Shown: positions 48,111-59,486 of the stretch, in pieces
Layout of the letters: the number at the start of each line of letters is the position of its first letter
How positions within the stretch are numbered: the first letter of the stretch is position 1
From: Aspidiotus rigidus
Lineage: Eukaryota > Arthropoda > Insecta > Hemiptera > Diaspididae
Assembly: GCA_035079385.1 (NCBI GenBank)
Contig: JAVHKY010000003.1
Location: 26,241,501-26,305,500 of the forward strand
DNA: 64,000 bases
Reading direction: 5' to 3'
Translations under genes and position numbers: made by a program
The notes under the pieces: generated by a model
The model's input: only the letters and a program-made list of their open reading frames with translations
Told to the model about the DNA's origin: nothing
The model's database searches: none

Positions 48111-48504
48111 GACTTTACTTAGCTAATAGTGCAACCACTATTATACTATAACTTGTTATTAGGAGATGAATTGCTAGCAGCGAGTGTGCCTTGAGTACAA
48201 GTAACTATTCAATGCCCGCTTGGGGCTTACGCTTTAGTCGTTGGGTAGATGGTTGTCCCAGTACTGAAGCGCCTCTATGTTTGGGTGGCCGTGGAGTTGT
48301 TTGATGTACCTTGTCGTGGCTTTTGATGCGATTTGCTGGACAGTTTCCAGAGCCAGGTCTTCGTGCAACTGCTTGTTTGTAATATACCACGGTGCTCCTG
48401 TGATTTTACGGAGTGCATTGTTTTGGAATCGCTGTAAAATTTCTATGTTGCTACTTGCTGCCGAGCCCCATAATGGTATTCCATACTTCCAAATGGGGCG
48501 AAGG

Positions 48505-48512
48505 ATCATGAC
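48505..48512. repeat. 8-bp target duplication (left)
   Basis: ATCATGAC, repeated exactly at 49166-49173. Confidence 0.9.
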
Positions 48513-49165
48513 TAGAGCTCGGATTTTATGGCATTATAGAGGAAGGTTTGTGGTGCTGAAAATTGAAAATCTGGCAAATATGGCATTTATAGGCTACACC
48601 AGGAAAATATACGAATTTTTTATGTCAAAAAAAGTAAATTGCAAAAATAATTTATATAAATGCATGAAGTATTAAATTATCTACAGGTGTCTTGAGTTAA
48701 ACATTACAACGTAAGGATGAACTGAATGCGGTTTTTACTTTCGGCATGATTATCGCGTAACGGAACACTGGAAGTACTGAATGAGAATGACTAAGAAACT
48801 TAGCACACAGCGTTAACCCTCTCATGTTTATCTTTCGTCTCACACAAGTCATAACGTGAAGACGCACTTCCAATCGATTTACTGACATTTGTTTCAAAAC
48901 GAAGTATTAACGTACATATTACGGATATTTGTATCTTTTTCTCGAGAATTATCGGCAAATTAAGTAATTTTACTATCGCACGACCGATTTTGGCATTTTG
49001 TGGCATTTATCTTGAATTATGGCATTTATTGCATTTCTGGCATTTTATGGCAAAATAAAAATTTTTTCCTAGGGTCCCCTACCTATGAAACGCACTCATA
49101 TTTGATTTCCCACCGTCTGCCCCTTCAGGAAACGAAAAGGCAAATGCCACACAATCCGAGCTCTA
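48513..49165. mobile_element. hAT-like element, 653 bp, inserted in the Jockey RT
   Basis: Terminal inverted repeat TAGAGCTCGGATT is perfect for 13 bp and continues as TRTGGCA. The perfect 8-bp duplication ATCATGAC and the break of the Jockey frame exactly at that point define the insertion. The interior has many TGGCATTT copies near the right end, like hAT subterminal binding repeats. There is no transposase, so it is non-autonomous. Confidence 0.93.
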
Positions 49166-49173
49166 ATCATGAC
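49166..49173. repeat. 8-bp target duplication (right)
   Basis: ATCATGAC, matching 48505-48512. Confidence 0.9.
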
Positions 49174-49934
49174 ATATAGTAGCCTTTTATTCCAGAGGGA
49201 TAGCCGACTCTTAGCTCTGAGCATCCAGAACATGGTGCGAAAGCGGAGTTTGAGTTGCTCTCTTTTCTTGATAATGTGCGCTTTCCAATTTAGCTTACAG
49301 TCCAAGTGTAAGCCTAAAAATCGGGTGCAGTCAGCCCGCTGTACAGGTTCATTATTTATATATGTGGGATCATATCCATGATTTCGAAGGGCAAAGTCAA
49401 TACGGACAGTCTTGGATGCGTTAGTTCGGATTTTCCACCTGGTGGTCCATTCCTGAACTTTGTTGACAGCTCTCTGCAAATTGGTGACTGCAGTAGAGTA
49501 GTCTTCATGCATAGCAAGTATAGCGGTGTCGTCTGCAAATGTGGCTAGTGTGGAGTCATCTTGCTGTGGAATGTCTGCAGTGTAAAGTAGAGCAGGGGAC
49601 CAAGAACACTGCCTTGTGGTACACCCGCTGCTATTGGCTTGTCAGAAGAGTCAGCTTGTCCATAGTGAACATAGAAGCGCTCGCATTCTGTGTTATAGTT
49701 TATTGCGGTTTAGGCAAAATTTATCGTATTTACTCTTTCGAGTTTCCCTCCTTTGATATGCTGGCCGTGCTTGGGAAAACCGTATTGGGTCAATTGACCA
49801 TACAAAGCTGAAAGTAGTGAAGACTTTATGGGATGGCTATAAGCGCCAAAAACAGGAAAGGAGCCTTTCTTACTTGCAGAGCCGCTCGCTTCCCAAGAAC
49901 CAGTGACTCTTCTTCGGGAGGCGCTCCGCTTTTT

Positions 49935-50506
49935 AACAGGGAACCTGTTTTATCGGGGGGTAAACTGAAGGAAAATGACGGGCGCCGGCCGCCGGGCGCC
50001 GTCCGGCAAGAAAAAGGGACTTGGAAAAATTTTGATGAAGTGATAGGAGGGGGACTTATCCTCTCTGCTTCATGCAGTATATTATACTAGGTCTAGGCAT
50101 CCTTCATACCATAAGCTTACAAGATCTTTATCAATAGCTTATACTAGCAGTTTGTCCTAGCTCTGTACTAGGTCTGCTTCCTTTATACTATAGGTCTAGG
50201 AGGTCTGTATTAGTGGTTTTACTAGCTCTGTGACGTCATCAGATAGTGATGGCACGATGATCGTGACGTCACAGATCTCCATCGTGACGTCACCAGATCG
50301 TAACGTCATTAGATCGTGTGACGTCATCAGATTATGACGTCATCAAATCGTGACGTCATCATATCTCCGAACTGATAACAGGATAGGCCTATCGGGGGTA
50401 CCACACAGGCTGTAAGGTGGTGAGGAACAAAGTTCACTCTACTTGAGACGACAAAAAGCAAAAAATGACACTCACATGATTACTCCCATAAAACAGGTTC
50501 CCTGTT
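49935..50506 (+). mobile_element. Hairpin-ended element with CRE/ATF palindrome array
   Basis: Opens with AACAGGGAACCTGTTTTAT plus CGGGGGG and closes with ATAAAACAGGTTCCCTGTT. Inside: a GGGCGCCGGCCGCCGGGCGCC segment, one 45-bp-unit relative (GGGACTTGGAAAAATTTTGA), stretches of TATACTAGG-type sequence, then an array of TGACGTCA (50231-50358). TTAA precedes the left end, as in the copies at 7657 and (inverted) 36526, but the flank TTTTAA is shared between copies and so may be part of the element rather than a duplication. Confidence 0.8.
50231..50358. promoter_or_regulatory. Array of six perfect TGACGTCA palindromes
   Basis: TGACGTCA starts at 50231, 50264, 50285, 50319, 50335 and 50351, with a variant TAACGTCA at 50301. 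Spacers are mostly CAGAT- or CAAATCG-like, so the array looks like decayed tandem repetition of TCAGATCGTGACGTCA. This octamer is the consensus site of CREB/ATF bZIP factors. Regulatory activity is not shown. Confidence 0.6.
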
Positions 50507-50895
50507 TGCCTCAATTAACAGAGTTAATGAAGGCAATTCCGAGCAGCTAACTGTGTGGGCTGCGAGTTTTTCCTGATTTTGACTGGGGATATTCCTGGAA
50601 AAACTGTTACAGTTTCTATTCACGCTTCATGACTTCATCAGTGACTTTGAACTACTTTCTTCAAAAAATTTTTGGCCTTTGCCTCTTTAGGATCTGTATC
50701 CTTCGCCTTCAACATAAGAACAGATAGACCTAACGTACAGTGTACGTACTAGGCTACACTAGACCCGATAGGTGATATACTAGGAGCTTAAAATGTATTT
50801 TAGATGTTGAATAGCTCATCTTCTCCCTACACTGTTTTTTTTTTTTTTTTTTTTTTTTTACTAGGCCCAACATATACAGTACCTACATACTAAGT

Positions 50896-51526
50896 CAGGG
50901 TGTCCACTGAAAGGAAAATTTGAAAATACTTGACTTTTACTATTGACCTTTTTTCAAAGTAAGCGAGTCAACAAGCAAGAAAAAAAAAAAGTCGAATTGG
51001 ATAAAATTATTATTTTTTATTTTTTTTTAGCGGAACTTTCAGGAAATTTTCGTCCGCGAGCGCGAGCGATCCAAGGTTGATGACGTCACGGAGAGGGGAG
51101 GGGGAACTTGGAAAAATTTTGTTGGGGTACTTTCAGAAAATTTACTTGTCCGCGAGCGCAGGCACGTAGGATCCGAGGTTAACGAGGTCACGGGGGAGAG
51201 GGGATTTGGAAAAATTTCCACTCTCGAGCTATAAATGATAAAAGAAGGACTCGGAATAATTTTGACTTTAGAGCTATATTATATGATAGGAGGGGGACTT
51301 GGAAAAATTTCCACTTTCGAGCTATACCCTATGATAGGATTTTCCATATGTTCTACCTTGTGGAAGACCTTCTGTAGTGGAATACGGATCTTGTGGGTTC
51401 CCCGCTCTCCGTTGCAAAACTTGCAACGGCATCCTAATCTTTGTTTTCAAATTTTTTGTCGTTTTTACTTGACCGTTAACGAAAATACTTGACTTTTACT
51501 TGTTTACTTGACCGGTAGACACCCTG
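50896..51526. mobile_element. hAT-like TIR element CAGGGTGTC...GACACCCTG
   Basis: CAGGGTGTCCACTG at the left is mirrored by CGGTAGACACCCTG at the right. TAAGT stands directly outside both ends (50891-50895, 51527-51531), a possible 5-bp duplication. Both subterminal regions carry ACTTGACTTTTAC. The middle contains three relatives of the 45-bp unit (51100-51345) and one TGACGTCA (51081), apparently captured from the hairpin-ended family. Confidence 0.75.
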
Positions 51527-52029
51527 TAAGTTTTGACTGGGACTACTGAAAAAAAACAACAGTTTCCTTGAGGGTGTGCTTTACTAGTTCAGAAACTCCG
51601 AAATTGCATAAACATCCCCAAAAACCTTTCAAGGATCGATAAGCCAGCGGTCACTGCGCGACGCTTATCGGGTATGCGTGGGTAGTAACAAATAACAACG
51701 ATTGATTTTGCAAGGGCACTTCTCAAGGCTCCATTTTCCGACGAATTTTTTCGGTCTTCGGAAATGTTGTACAGAGGGGTTCAATGGAAGGCGCTATCGG
51801 AACAGAATCCTGAATTTTGGCTCCAGAAAAATTTCACTCTCTTCAGAAAATAGACGAATTTTTATCAATATCAACATTCAATTGAGAAAGTATTAGAAAA
51901 AATTTTACAATCCTGCTTTCTGGAAAACATTTCAATCATTCAGAAAGATCCGTTAAAAATTGGAGCAGTGAAATGTGATTTTTGGTACCTTGTTTTACGA
52001 GCATATTTTCACAAGTAAAACACACCCTT

Positions 52030-52387
52030 AACGTAAGGAACTTGTTCTATGGTTGAAAAATAGCCCCTTCAAGTAGCTAGACTTCCAATGCTTTATACAC
52101 CAATTGGCTTAACCCCTTCAATGAACCACATATGCAATGCTTCAAATACCATAAGTCCCCCTTCTATCATATATTACGGCTCGCAAGTCGAAATTTTTCT
52201 CAAGTCCCCCTACTATCATGTATAGCTCGAGCGTCGAAATTTTCCCAACCGGCATACAGCAAATTTTTCCAAGTCCCCCTCGCATCATATTATTATACAG
52301 CTTAAAAGTCGAAATTTTTCCAAGTCCAACCTTCACGGCGCACGATAAATTTTTCGGAATAACCCCCCATAGAACAGGTTTCCTGTT
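52030..52387 (-). mobile_element. Hairpin-ended element with four diverged 45-bp units
   Basis: The right end AACAGGTTTCCTGTT after CCCCCCATAG and the left end AACGTAAGGAACTTGTTCTATGG are inverted partners of the family. Between them four units read, on the minus strand, GGACTTGGAAAAATTTCGAC with ATGATA-type spacers, showing that the 45-bp unit is a native part of the family and that the 17-unit array at 7738-8511 is an amplification of it. Confidence 0.72.
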
Positions 52388-53902
52388 GAAACCATCACGG
52401 GTCCTGTCACACTTGTTGACGTCATCTAAAGCCTTGATTTACTTTAGGGGCTTGAAAAAATGTGGCCCTTAATTACTTTGGGACCTGTATCTTTCGCCTT
52501 CATTATATTATAGGCTTGACATACAGTATACTAGGCTACACTAAGTGTGACATACAATAATACTGGGGTCTTCATACACTGTATGATGGACTAATTAGCC
52601 CATCTTGTCCCCTACACTGGGCTATTCAAGACCTGACGTACAGTATACTATCATCCTGTCCCATAAACTAGTCTTTCTCTATACTAGAGCTAACATACAG
52701 TATACTGAACTTCACTTTTGGGGTTGGAACGATTTTGACTTATGGTACTTTACAGTAAGTTGGCGTGTAATCCACTAGGATAAATTAGACTCAGCTGCAT
52801 ACTCCTGGTATAACAAACTAGGGCCACAAAAACATAACGCAGGGTGTAGTATGACGTCGTAAGCCTAGAATAGGCTGTTCAGGCAGACAAAAAGGTGGAA
52901 CGAGTAAGCTTAACACACAATCTATTCAACTTGTAGGAAGCTAAGAATGGAGGCAAACGAGCGGAGCGGGTGAGCCCATGAACCTTTCATCCTAACATAG
53001 AATACTAGGTTTATACTAAGTTAATATGACGTCATCCGTATCAAAAGTTGATATGAAATAGCTAGAATCGATTTGATATGATCGATAGAATCGATATACA
53101 TTACATATTATAAAGTCGAAGAGTAGGAAGCAAGCATATAAAATGCCACACGCACTGGGTGTCTCTGTAGAAGACATGACGTTTGCTTTTGTACTTTGTC
53201 GCCTTATTTGTTGTGGGGGTTACATCCTAAGAAAACGCTTGCGTCTACATTCGGATAACCCAGACCTAATTTAGGGACGAAAAAATCCGGACCCAAGAGC
53301 TGTAAGCCCATTAGAATTTGGACTTCGATTTCGCAAGTTCTCTGCTACCATTGAACTCCACGCGATGGCTGTTGATGTTTTCTATTTTCAACATGAACAC
53401 CTCTATAAGTGGAGAAGGGAGATTTAGTGATTGGATTTGCTAGGCGAAAATTTCCAACCCCCCGATGAAGTCATAGGGAAGGGGACAAAGAAAAATTTTG
53501 AGTTTGCTGAGCCAGTATATCATACAACTAGTATACCTCACAGTAAATTAATTCTGAAAGTTTTATCGACTCTATATGATTAGAAACATAGTGCGAAGCA
53601 ATGTAAGCCTATAGTTGGGTAGTCTAGGGAAACGCCAGTGACTCAAACTTCTCGACTGTCGAACGCTGAGAGAAGTAGGCTCTAAGGACGACAGCTCTTA
53701 CCATTGTTGTTTTTCAGTCAAACATCGTACAATCCTGTAAATTCATCCGGATTGTGTTCTCGGATATAAGAAAAACGACACATTGTTCAAAGAAGCTGAA
53801 AATTAGAGTTCTGTTCGAGACTCTGTTATTGTGAAGTGTCGCTTTTTTATGTAATTCATAAAACGTGTATCATTTCAACTCCGATATAAACCATCAGACT
53901 AA
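52388..53902. other. Anonymous DNA with CRE palindromes and short repeats
   Basis: No gene recognised. Contains TGACGTCA at 52417 and 53037, several GACATACAGTATACTAGG-like repeats (52500-52710) and AACGAGCGGAGCGGGTGAG near 52962, which resembles a module of islands A and B. Confidence 0.45.
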
Positions 53903-54640
53903 ATTTCCCCATTGAAACATCCAAACAATACTTGGGCGAGAACGGATAAAGAGAAAGCTGAAGTTTATGCCGTGCACCTTGAGCAAAGATTCCAACCTAA
54001 TGATATGGTCACCGATATCTTTCCTGACCTCTGCCTAGCAGAGGAGCAGGTAGTTGACTTATTTTCTCCAAGAGAAATCAAAACTATGATTAAAAAGAAA
54101 CTTGACTCTAAGAAAGCACCTGGGCACGATCAAATTTCGGCTCGTATTCTACAAGAGCTGCCACGCAAAGGCCTGGTAATGTTGACCTACTTATATAATG
54201 CAGTTCTGAGACTGCAATATGTACCAAAACAGTGGAAGTTAACGAGAATAATCATGATTCCTAAAGAGGGTAAACCGCCAGAAATACACAGCTCGTATCG
54301 TCCAATATCCCTGCTTTCAGTTCTTTCTAAACTATTTGAGAAGCTTTACATGAGACGTTTACTGGGAATAGTCATAAACAAGAACCTAATCCCAGACCAC
54401 CAGTTTGGATTCGAAACAGGCACTCTACCATTGAACAGGTTCATCGTGTTGGAGCAGCAATTAGAAAGGCATTAGAAGAAAAAAAGTTCTGCCCATTCGT
54501 ATTTCTGGATGTTAGTCAAGCCTTTGACCGAGTTTGGATCCCCGGCCCCGGACTTCTCCACAAAATCAGCAAACACTTTCCAACTCGTCATGTGCAAATT
54601 TTATACTTGGATTTGTTCTACTTACGATCTCTTCAGTCAT
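53903..54640 (+). pseudogene. Jockey-like RT, N-terminal half
   Basis: Frame from 53903: HPNNTWARTDKEKAEVYAVH, SPREIKTMIKKKLDSKKAPG, DQISARIL, PKQWKLTRIIMIPKEGKPP, SYRPISLLSVLSKLFEKLYM, HQFGFETG, then after a frameshift PFVFLDVSQAFDRVW with the first catalytic Asp, and LLHKISKHFPTRHVQIL. Similarity ends near 54632, just where Jockey RTs continue to the R.F.V..G segment. That continuation is where the opposite-strand half at 49690 begins. No start codon or ORF1/endonuclease precedes it. Confidence 0.88.
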
Positions 54641-55260
54641 TTGAGGGGTGGAACTGAAATAGAAAAAAGAATCTCAAATGCCTGGAGAAAATTCTGGTCG
54701 CTGAAATTCATATTCAAAGGAAACTAATTCTCTATTCAAAACAAAATGAAAGTCCTGAATGCCTGCGTACTGCCCACACTGATATATGGTGCCCAGACAT
54801 GGTCAATGAGTAAAACAGAGGAAAATAAAATAAAAGTAACACAAAATACTATGGAGAGATCCATACAAGGAATAAGATTGAGAGATAGAAAGAGCATAAA
54901 GGAAATAAGGAAAAGACTGAGCCATAGGATAGACTTTCTATATGCAGCAAAAAGAATAAAATGGGATTGGGCGGGACATATATCAAGACAAAGTGGGGAC
55001 AGATGGACCTATATTGAAAAAAATTGGTATACCTAAAATCGGGAAGGAAAAGAGGCAAACAGAAAGGTGGGATGATGACATCATAAAATTCCTAGAGAAC
55101 TATAAGCTATATCATCGCATAGCGTACGACCGACGTGAATGGAATAGGCTAAGGGAGGCGTATGCCCAAAATCAAATGGTCAATATGTAATAGATATATT
55201 TATATATATAGATAAATATCTGTATGTTAAAAGGCTTGTAATAATAATAATAATATTAAA
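54640..55260 (+). pseudogene. RTE-type retrotransposon 3' end
   Basis: In changing frames: GGTEIEKRISNAWRKFWSLK, then LPTLIYGAQTWSMSKTEENK, MERSIQGIRLRDRKS, AAKRIKWDWAGHISRQ, and RWDDDIIKF, ending at a stop near 55190. This is the C-terminal part of RTE-clade RTs. The 3' end is a short UTR with AATAATAATAAT, the simple-repeat tail of RTE elements. The 5' side is cut at the join with the Jockey half. Confidence 0.88.
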
Positions 55261-57376
55261 AAGCCTAGTAACCTTCTAATAGTCTAAAATAATTGTGTTC
55301 CGTCATTGTATGTAGTTCTTAGAAGAAGGTTTCGCGAGTCATAGAATTTTCCCGAAGGAACAGTAAATTCTGGTTTTGGCACTTCTCTCTCACAATGATA
55401 ATAATTTTTTAGTCTTACAAAGTAAACGGGGAGAGCAGGAAGCAAAATAATTTCAGAAAAAACATGTATATTTTACTTAAAAAAAACTTTTTCGATTTAT
55501 TTTTGGGCTGTTTACTGGCTCAAGTTGAAATTTATGTAACTCGTACCAGAAAAGAGAAAAATTAGGCTGCTCTGGTTTAGTCAAGCTTTCCAATAACGAT
55601 GAAAAATTTGTAATTTTTGTAGAAAATTTGAAAGAATCACTCAGGTATACGAAATAATAAATTTATATTGTTTTCCCCCTGAAGGAGATTTTGCTTTCAA
55701 GCTGGATTTGTAGAGATGCCAAGGGATTTCGAATGGTATAATAAGTTATTGCTGTAGCGTTGTTCACGAGTTTTTACAATAGTTTGTAAAAATGGCTAGA
55801 ATTTTTATGACGAGACTCGAATGGTTCAGCGTTCTTCAACTACAGATGAAACGTATTTCATGGCCGTAATCAGCCTCATTTTCTTATACGTGATTAGACT
55901 TCACGATCTCATTCATTTGGCTTTTCTATACTAAATGTCAGAATCGTAAAACGAACTTTTTAAAAAGTAATATTCAACAGACAAGCGAAATAAAAACTTT
56001 CTGTCTCATTTGCGCTGAGAATTCCTTAGCTTGATGTATTGCGAGAAATATGGCCTTTATGAATTTGAAAGATCACGAAAAAGTCTGGCTAGAACCCAGT
56101 TTTTCTTATCGGCATGTAGGGACGTGGATTTTAATAGAACGTTGGATAACAAAGTTGAATACCTACTACTTTCTTTCAAAACTGCTAAAATTGTTTTGAG
56201 ATTCCGAACAGTTTTTCTCTTTCGAATGTGATAAACGAAGTTACGCGGAAACAAGAACGGATACTTACTTTGTAGGTGAAGTACATTTTTTAAAATCTTG
56301 CTGGGGCGTAAACAGTGAAAGTAAAGCCTGTGGAAGAACATTTCTGAAATTACCTGTCGTTATTCGACGATCCTTTCTCCGCGGAGGTACTCGAAAACTT
56401 GAGGGAATTTCACATTCGCTGTCGGTAATTTTTCTTTCGCGAAAATTCGCTACTCGATAAAGAGTATTATGTCAATTCCGTTTGTTTAAAATATTTTTCA
56501 TCATTGGAAAATACGCGTAAAAATATTCTACACTCTTCATCCTATTCCCTCGCGAGTCTTCTTCATTCTTTTTGTTTACGTGTATCAACTCATTTTTCCA
56601 CTCAGACCATCTTTGTTATAAAAGGTTAGCGCCAGTGCTTTTCACCACTGTCAAGAGGTTATAGTTTTGAGATTCAGAAACTCTTTATATTTGACGCATC
56701 ATTTATCATCTTATCAACAAACTTTTTTCCTCCATCGACGAACTGACAACTCTCACCTATCAATTGATGATCAGCGTCTCATTCTTTCTGTTTTAATGTT
56801 TTCTCTCCTTCTCGATGTACTGATATTATGTTGTACGAACTTATTTTCGCGATACCTACTTTCGACGAAGAAAAAGTTCAAAAATAATTAATTATTAAGC
56901 TGGGTAAGTTAATCGCAATATTCTTTCGATATCAATCAGTAAAATTGAAAACTCAACTTAGTTGTTGGTGTTCATCATCAAAGAGAGGCCTTTTACCTCG
57001 TTGGCACTCGTATTCACAGTGAAGAAATATTATACTCTCGAGCCTTTTTATTCGCTGTTTACAGAAAGTTTCAAACTTTGTACTGATGAGCATCTAAGTA
57101 GATTTAATGAGTCAGTCAAATGTGATGTACGTTCGCTATTCATCTAGAAGATAGGCTACACCTTGGTTTTTTCTCTCAGTACTCATGGAAACGAATTTTA
57201 ATCCGCCATTCATCGCTTTTTTCTCCTGAGAATGTCATTAGTTTTTCCCTAACTTAGGTACGTTCTAAAGTTTTGTACACTTAGGCTAATTGAAATATCT
57301 TTCTAAGTTTTTTATCTATTAGAGCGATCCAGAAGCGTAGAATTTAAAAACTAAGAGTACGACAAACGCAGAAATA
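55261..57376. other. Anonymous DNA without recognisable genes
   Basis: Frames reach 94 codons (56057-56341, minus) without domains. No repeat ends recognised. Confidence 0.45.
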
Positions 57377-57378
57377 TA

Positions 57379-57652
57379 CAGTGGAAACTCTATATAACGA
57401 ACTCCTATATAACGAATTCCTCTATATTATGAATTTTTCCTCAGTCCCTCCCCCTTCAATGAATTTTACGTGTTAAAAAATCTCTTTATAACGAACAATT
57501 CACTCTATATAACGAATTTTCTACAGAAATCTTGTCATTTTTTCCAAAAAAATGTCGATTTCTGGCCTGAATTCAAACTTTTTTCTGAAAATTCTGATTC
57601 CTTGGTAAACATTTGAATATTTTCTCCAGAAAATTTGAATTTTGACGAATAT
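57379..57652. mobile_element. pogo/Tigger-like MITE, truncated copy
   Basis: Begins after TA with CAGTGGAAACTCTATATAAC and follows the element at 21323-21772 closely (including the CCCTTCAATGAATTTTAC segment) to about 57652, then diverges into an unrelated CACACACA sequence. The right terminus is missing. Confidence 0.88.
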
Positions 57653-58969
57653 TTCTTTTCCCACAGGAAACACACACACACGGTTCAATGTGAACCAACA
57701 AACAGCCCGCTGCCATAAGTGATTCTGATACATACTGCGGTCTGAATACAGTTTGATTTGATACTATTTGATGGAAAAAGTTCTTATGATCTCCGGTTTA
57801 AAAATCACCGTTCACAATTTTTTTCCAACGTTAGTCATAATTTGATCATAAAATTCCCAATACCTATATCACAAATATTAGGACTCCCGACTTCAAGGAA
57901 ATAATAATGCACGATATTCGTCAAGCAGTTTCAATGTAATTGAGCAGGAAACTTTGCACTGACAATAGGTGTATCGCACCAATTGTCCTATATTTAATTA
58001 TGAAGCGAGTAAATATATTTCGGAGGTTGAAAATAATTTTGGAGTTGTACTGACCCTTTCTAAAAAGCAAAACGTGTCATCAATGGGCAGTAAATAAGGG
58101 GAAAAATAAGAAAAAAAAAGCGTAAGAAGGAAAAGAAGACATTCTAAAATATTTGAGTTACTAATGCATTATATATTAGGTATACAGTATAATAGTCGGC
58201 TGGGGATATAATTTTTTGTTCTTTTTTTTTCTGTGATGGGCTGGCTAGATTTGTGTTCGAACTTCCAAGTTTCTTCTTCCTTCTTTTATTCTTTCTTCTG
58301 CCTGAACGTGACTATTCTCGTATCAGTACACGACCCTTTGCAGGAATAATAGTGACGGCTTCTTTCGGCTACTCTTTTAAACTCCGTCGATTTGTTCGAA
58401 GCATTTTTTTTAGCCAGCTTTAGTCGCTTTAGACATAATTTTATGGTTTTTTGTGTTTAGAAGTGCAATATTTGCCTAGCCTAGTATACAGTATACAAGA
58501 CTAATACTAGGCTGAGAATAACGTATAGGAAAAAGTAATTGTGAAGCTCTTTCTTTTACCAAGTTTTCCAGCTCGAAAAATAAGTTACATAATTATATCC
58601 GTAGCAAGGTTGACAGGGGAAGAAGCAGTAAACTGGACCAAATACCTCAGTCGATTTGAAGTAGATTGAGCGATCTCTTTGTTGAGTGACCTATAATAAA
58701 CCAACTTTTTCAGTCGATTTACTTCCGCTCCTCCCTACCGTATTTAGACCAGATTTAGACCAACTTGGGACGAATTTTGGCTAGAAAAATGAGTCGATTT
58801 GTAGGTCATGTAGGTACCATAAGATGGTCAATCCTCAGTCAATGGTCATACTTCCTCCCCTCAAATTAGGAAAGAGAAGAATGAAGGTAGCGATCTCGTT
58901 AGCAGGGTTATATTGAGTCAAGTGTAATTTTGGTCCGCGAGTTGATGGTTGATTCATTTTGAGGGTTTC
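57653..58969. other. Anonymous DNA
   Basis: No gene or repeat end recognised; the last 300 bp grade into GACCAGATTTAGACCAACTT-type sequence akin to the following tandem repeat. Confidence 0.4.
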
Positions 58970-59486
58970 AAGATATGTCCTAGAGAGATATCTGCTCAGA
59001 AATCGACCAGAAATTTTGATCAAAATTTAGTGATTGTGCGGCTCACCCGATAATATTTTAGACCGACTAAGAGATTGAGAATATTGGTAGACATTTCGGA
59101 CAAATTGACTGAAGTTGGACCAAGATATGTCCCAGGGATATCTACCTAGGAATTGACTCGAAATTTTGGTCCAAATTGAGTGACTGTGCGGTTCGCGCGA
59201 GAATAGACCAAAAAAGAGAGTAAAAATATTGCAACAAATTGACTGAAAATGGACCAAGATATCTCCTAGGGATATCTGCCCAGAAATTGGCTGGAAATTT
59301 TGGTCAAAATTGAGTGACTACGCGTCCCGGCCGATATTACTCGTTTTAGACCAAATAAGGGAGTAAAAATATTGATGGATGTTGAGGAAAAATCGATTGA
59401 AAATGGACGAAGATATCCCCCAGAACATTTGCCCATAAATCGACTAGAAACCTTGGTCAAAATAGACCAGATTATCGTGACGTCAC
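58970..59486. repeat. Degenerate tandem repeat, about 145-bp unit, four copies
   Basis: Each unit begins ACCAAGATATGTCCYAGGGA, continues ATCTGCCCAGAAATTGACYG, GAAATTTTGGTCAAAATTGA, then GTGACTRYGCGG, and ends in GACCAAATAAGGGAGTAAAA with ATATTG. Units start near 58970, 59108, 59255 and 59410. The last runs into the inverted-repeat element at 59461. Confidence 0.82.

Larger units (their letters stand above)
48220..49690 (-). pseudogene. Jockey-like RT, C-terminal half, interrupted by a hAT element
   Basis: Minus strand from about 49690: FYVHYGQADSS, AAGVPQGSVLGPLLYTADIP, TLATFADDTAIL with the catalytic DD, ASKTVRIDFA, FLGLHLDCKLNWKAHI and NKRLLYVMI; after the insertion MILRPIWKYGIPLWGSA, NIEILQRFQNNALRKITGAP and the end near 48234. 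This is the usual Jockey/CR1-type RT order and C-terminal domain. The frame is nearly open apart from the insertion at 48513-49165. The N-terminal half is missing here and a complementary half lies at 53903-54640 on the other strand. Confidence 0.88.
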
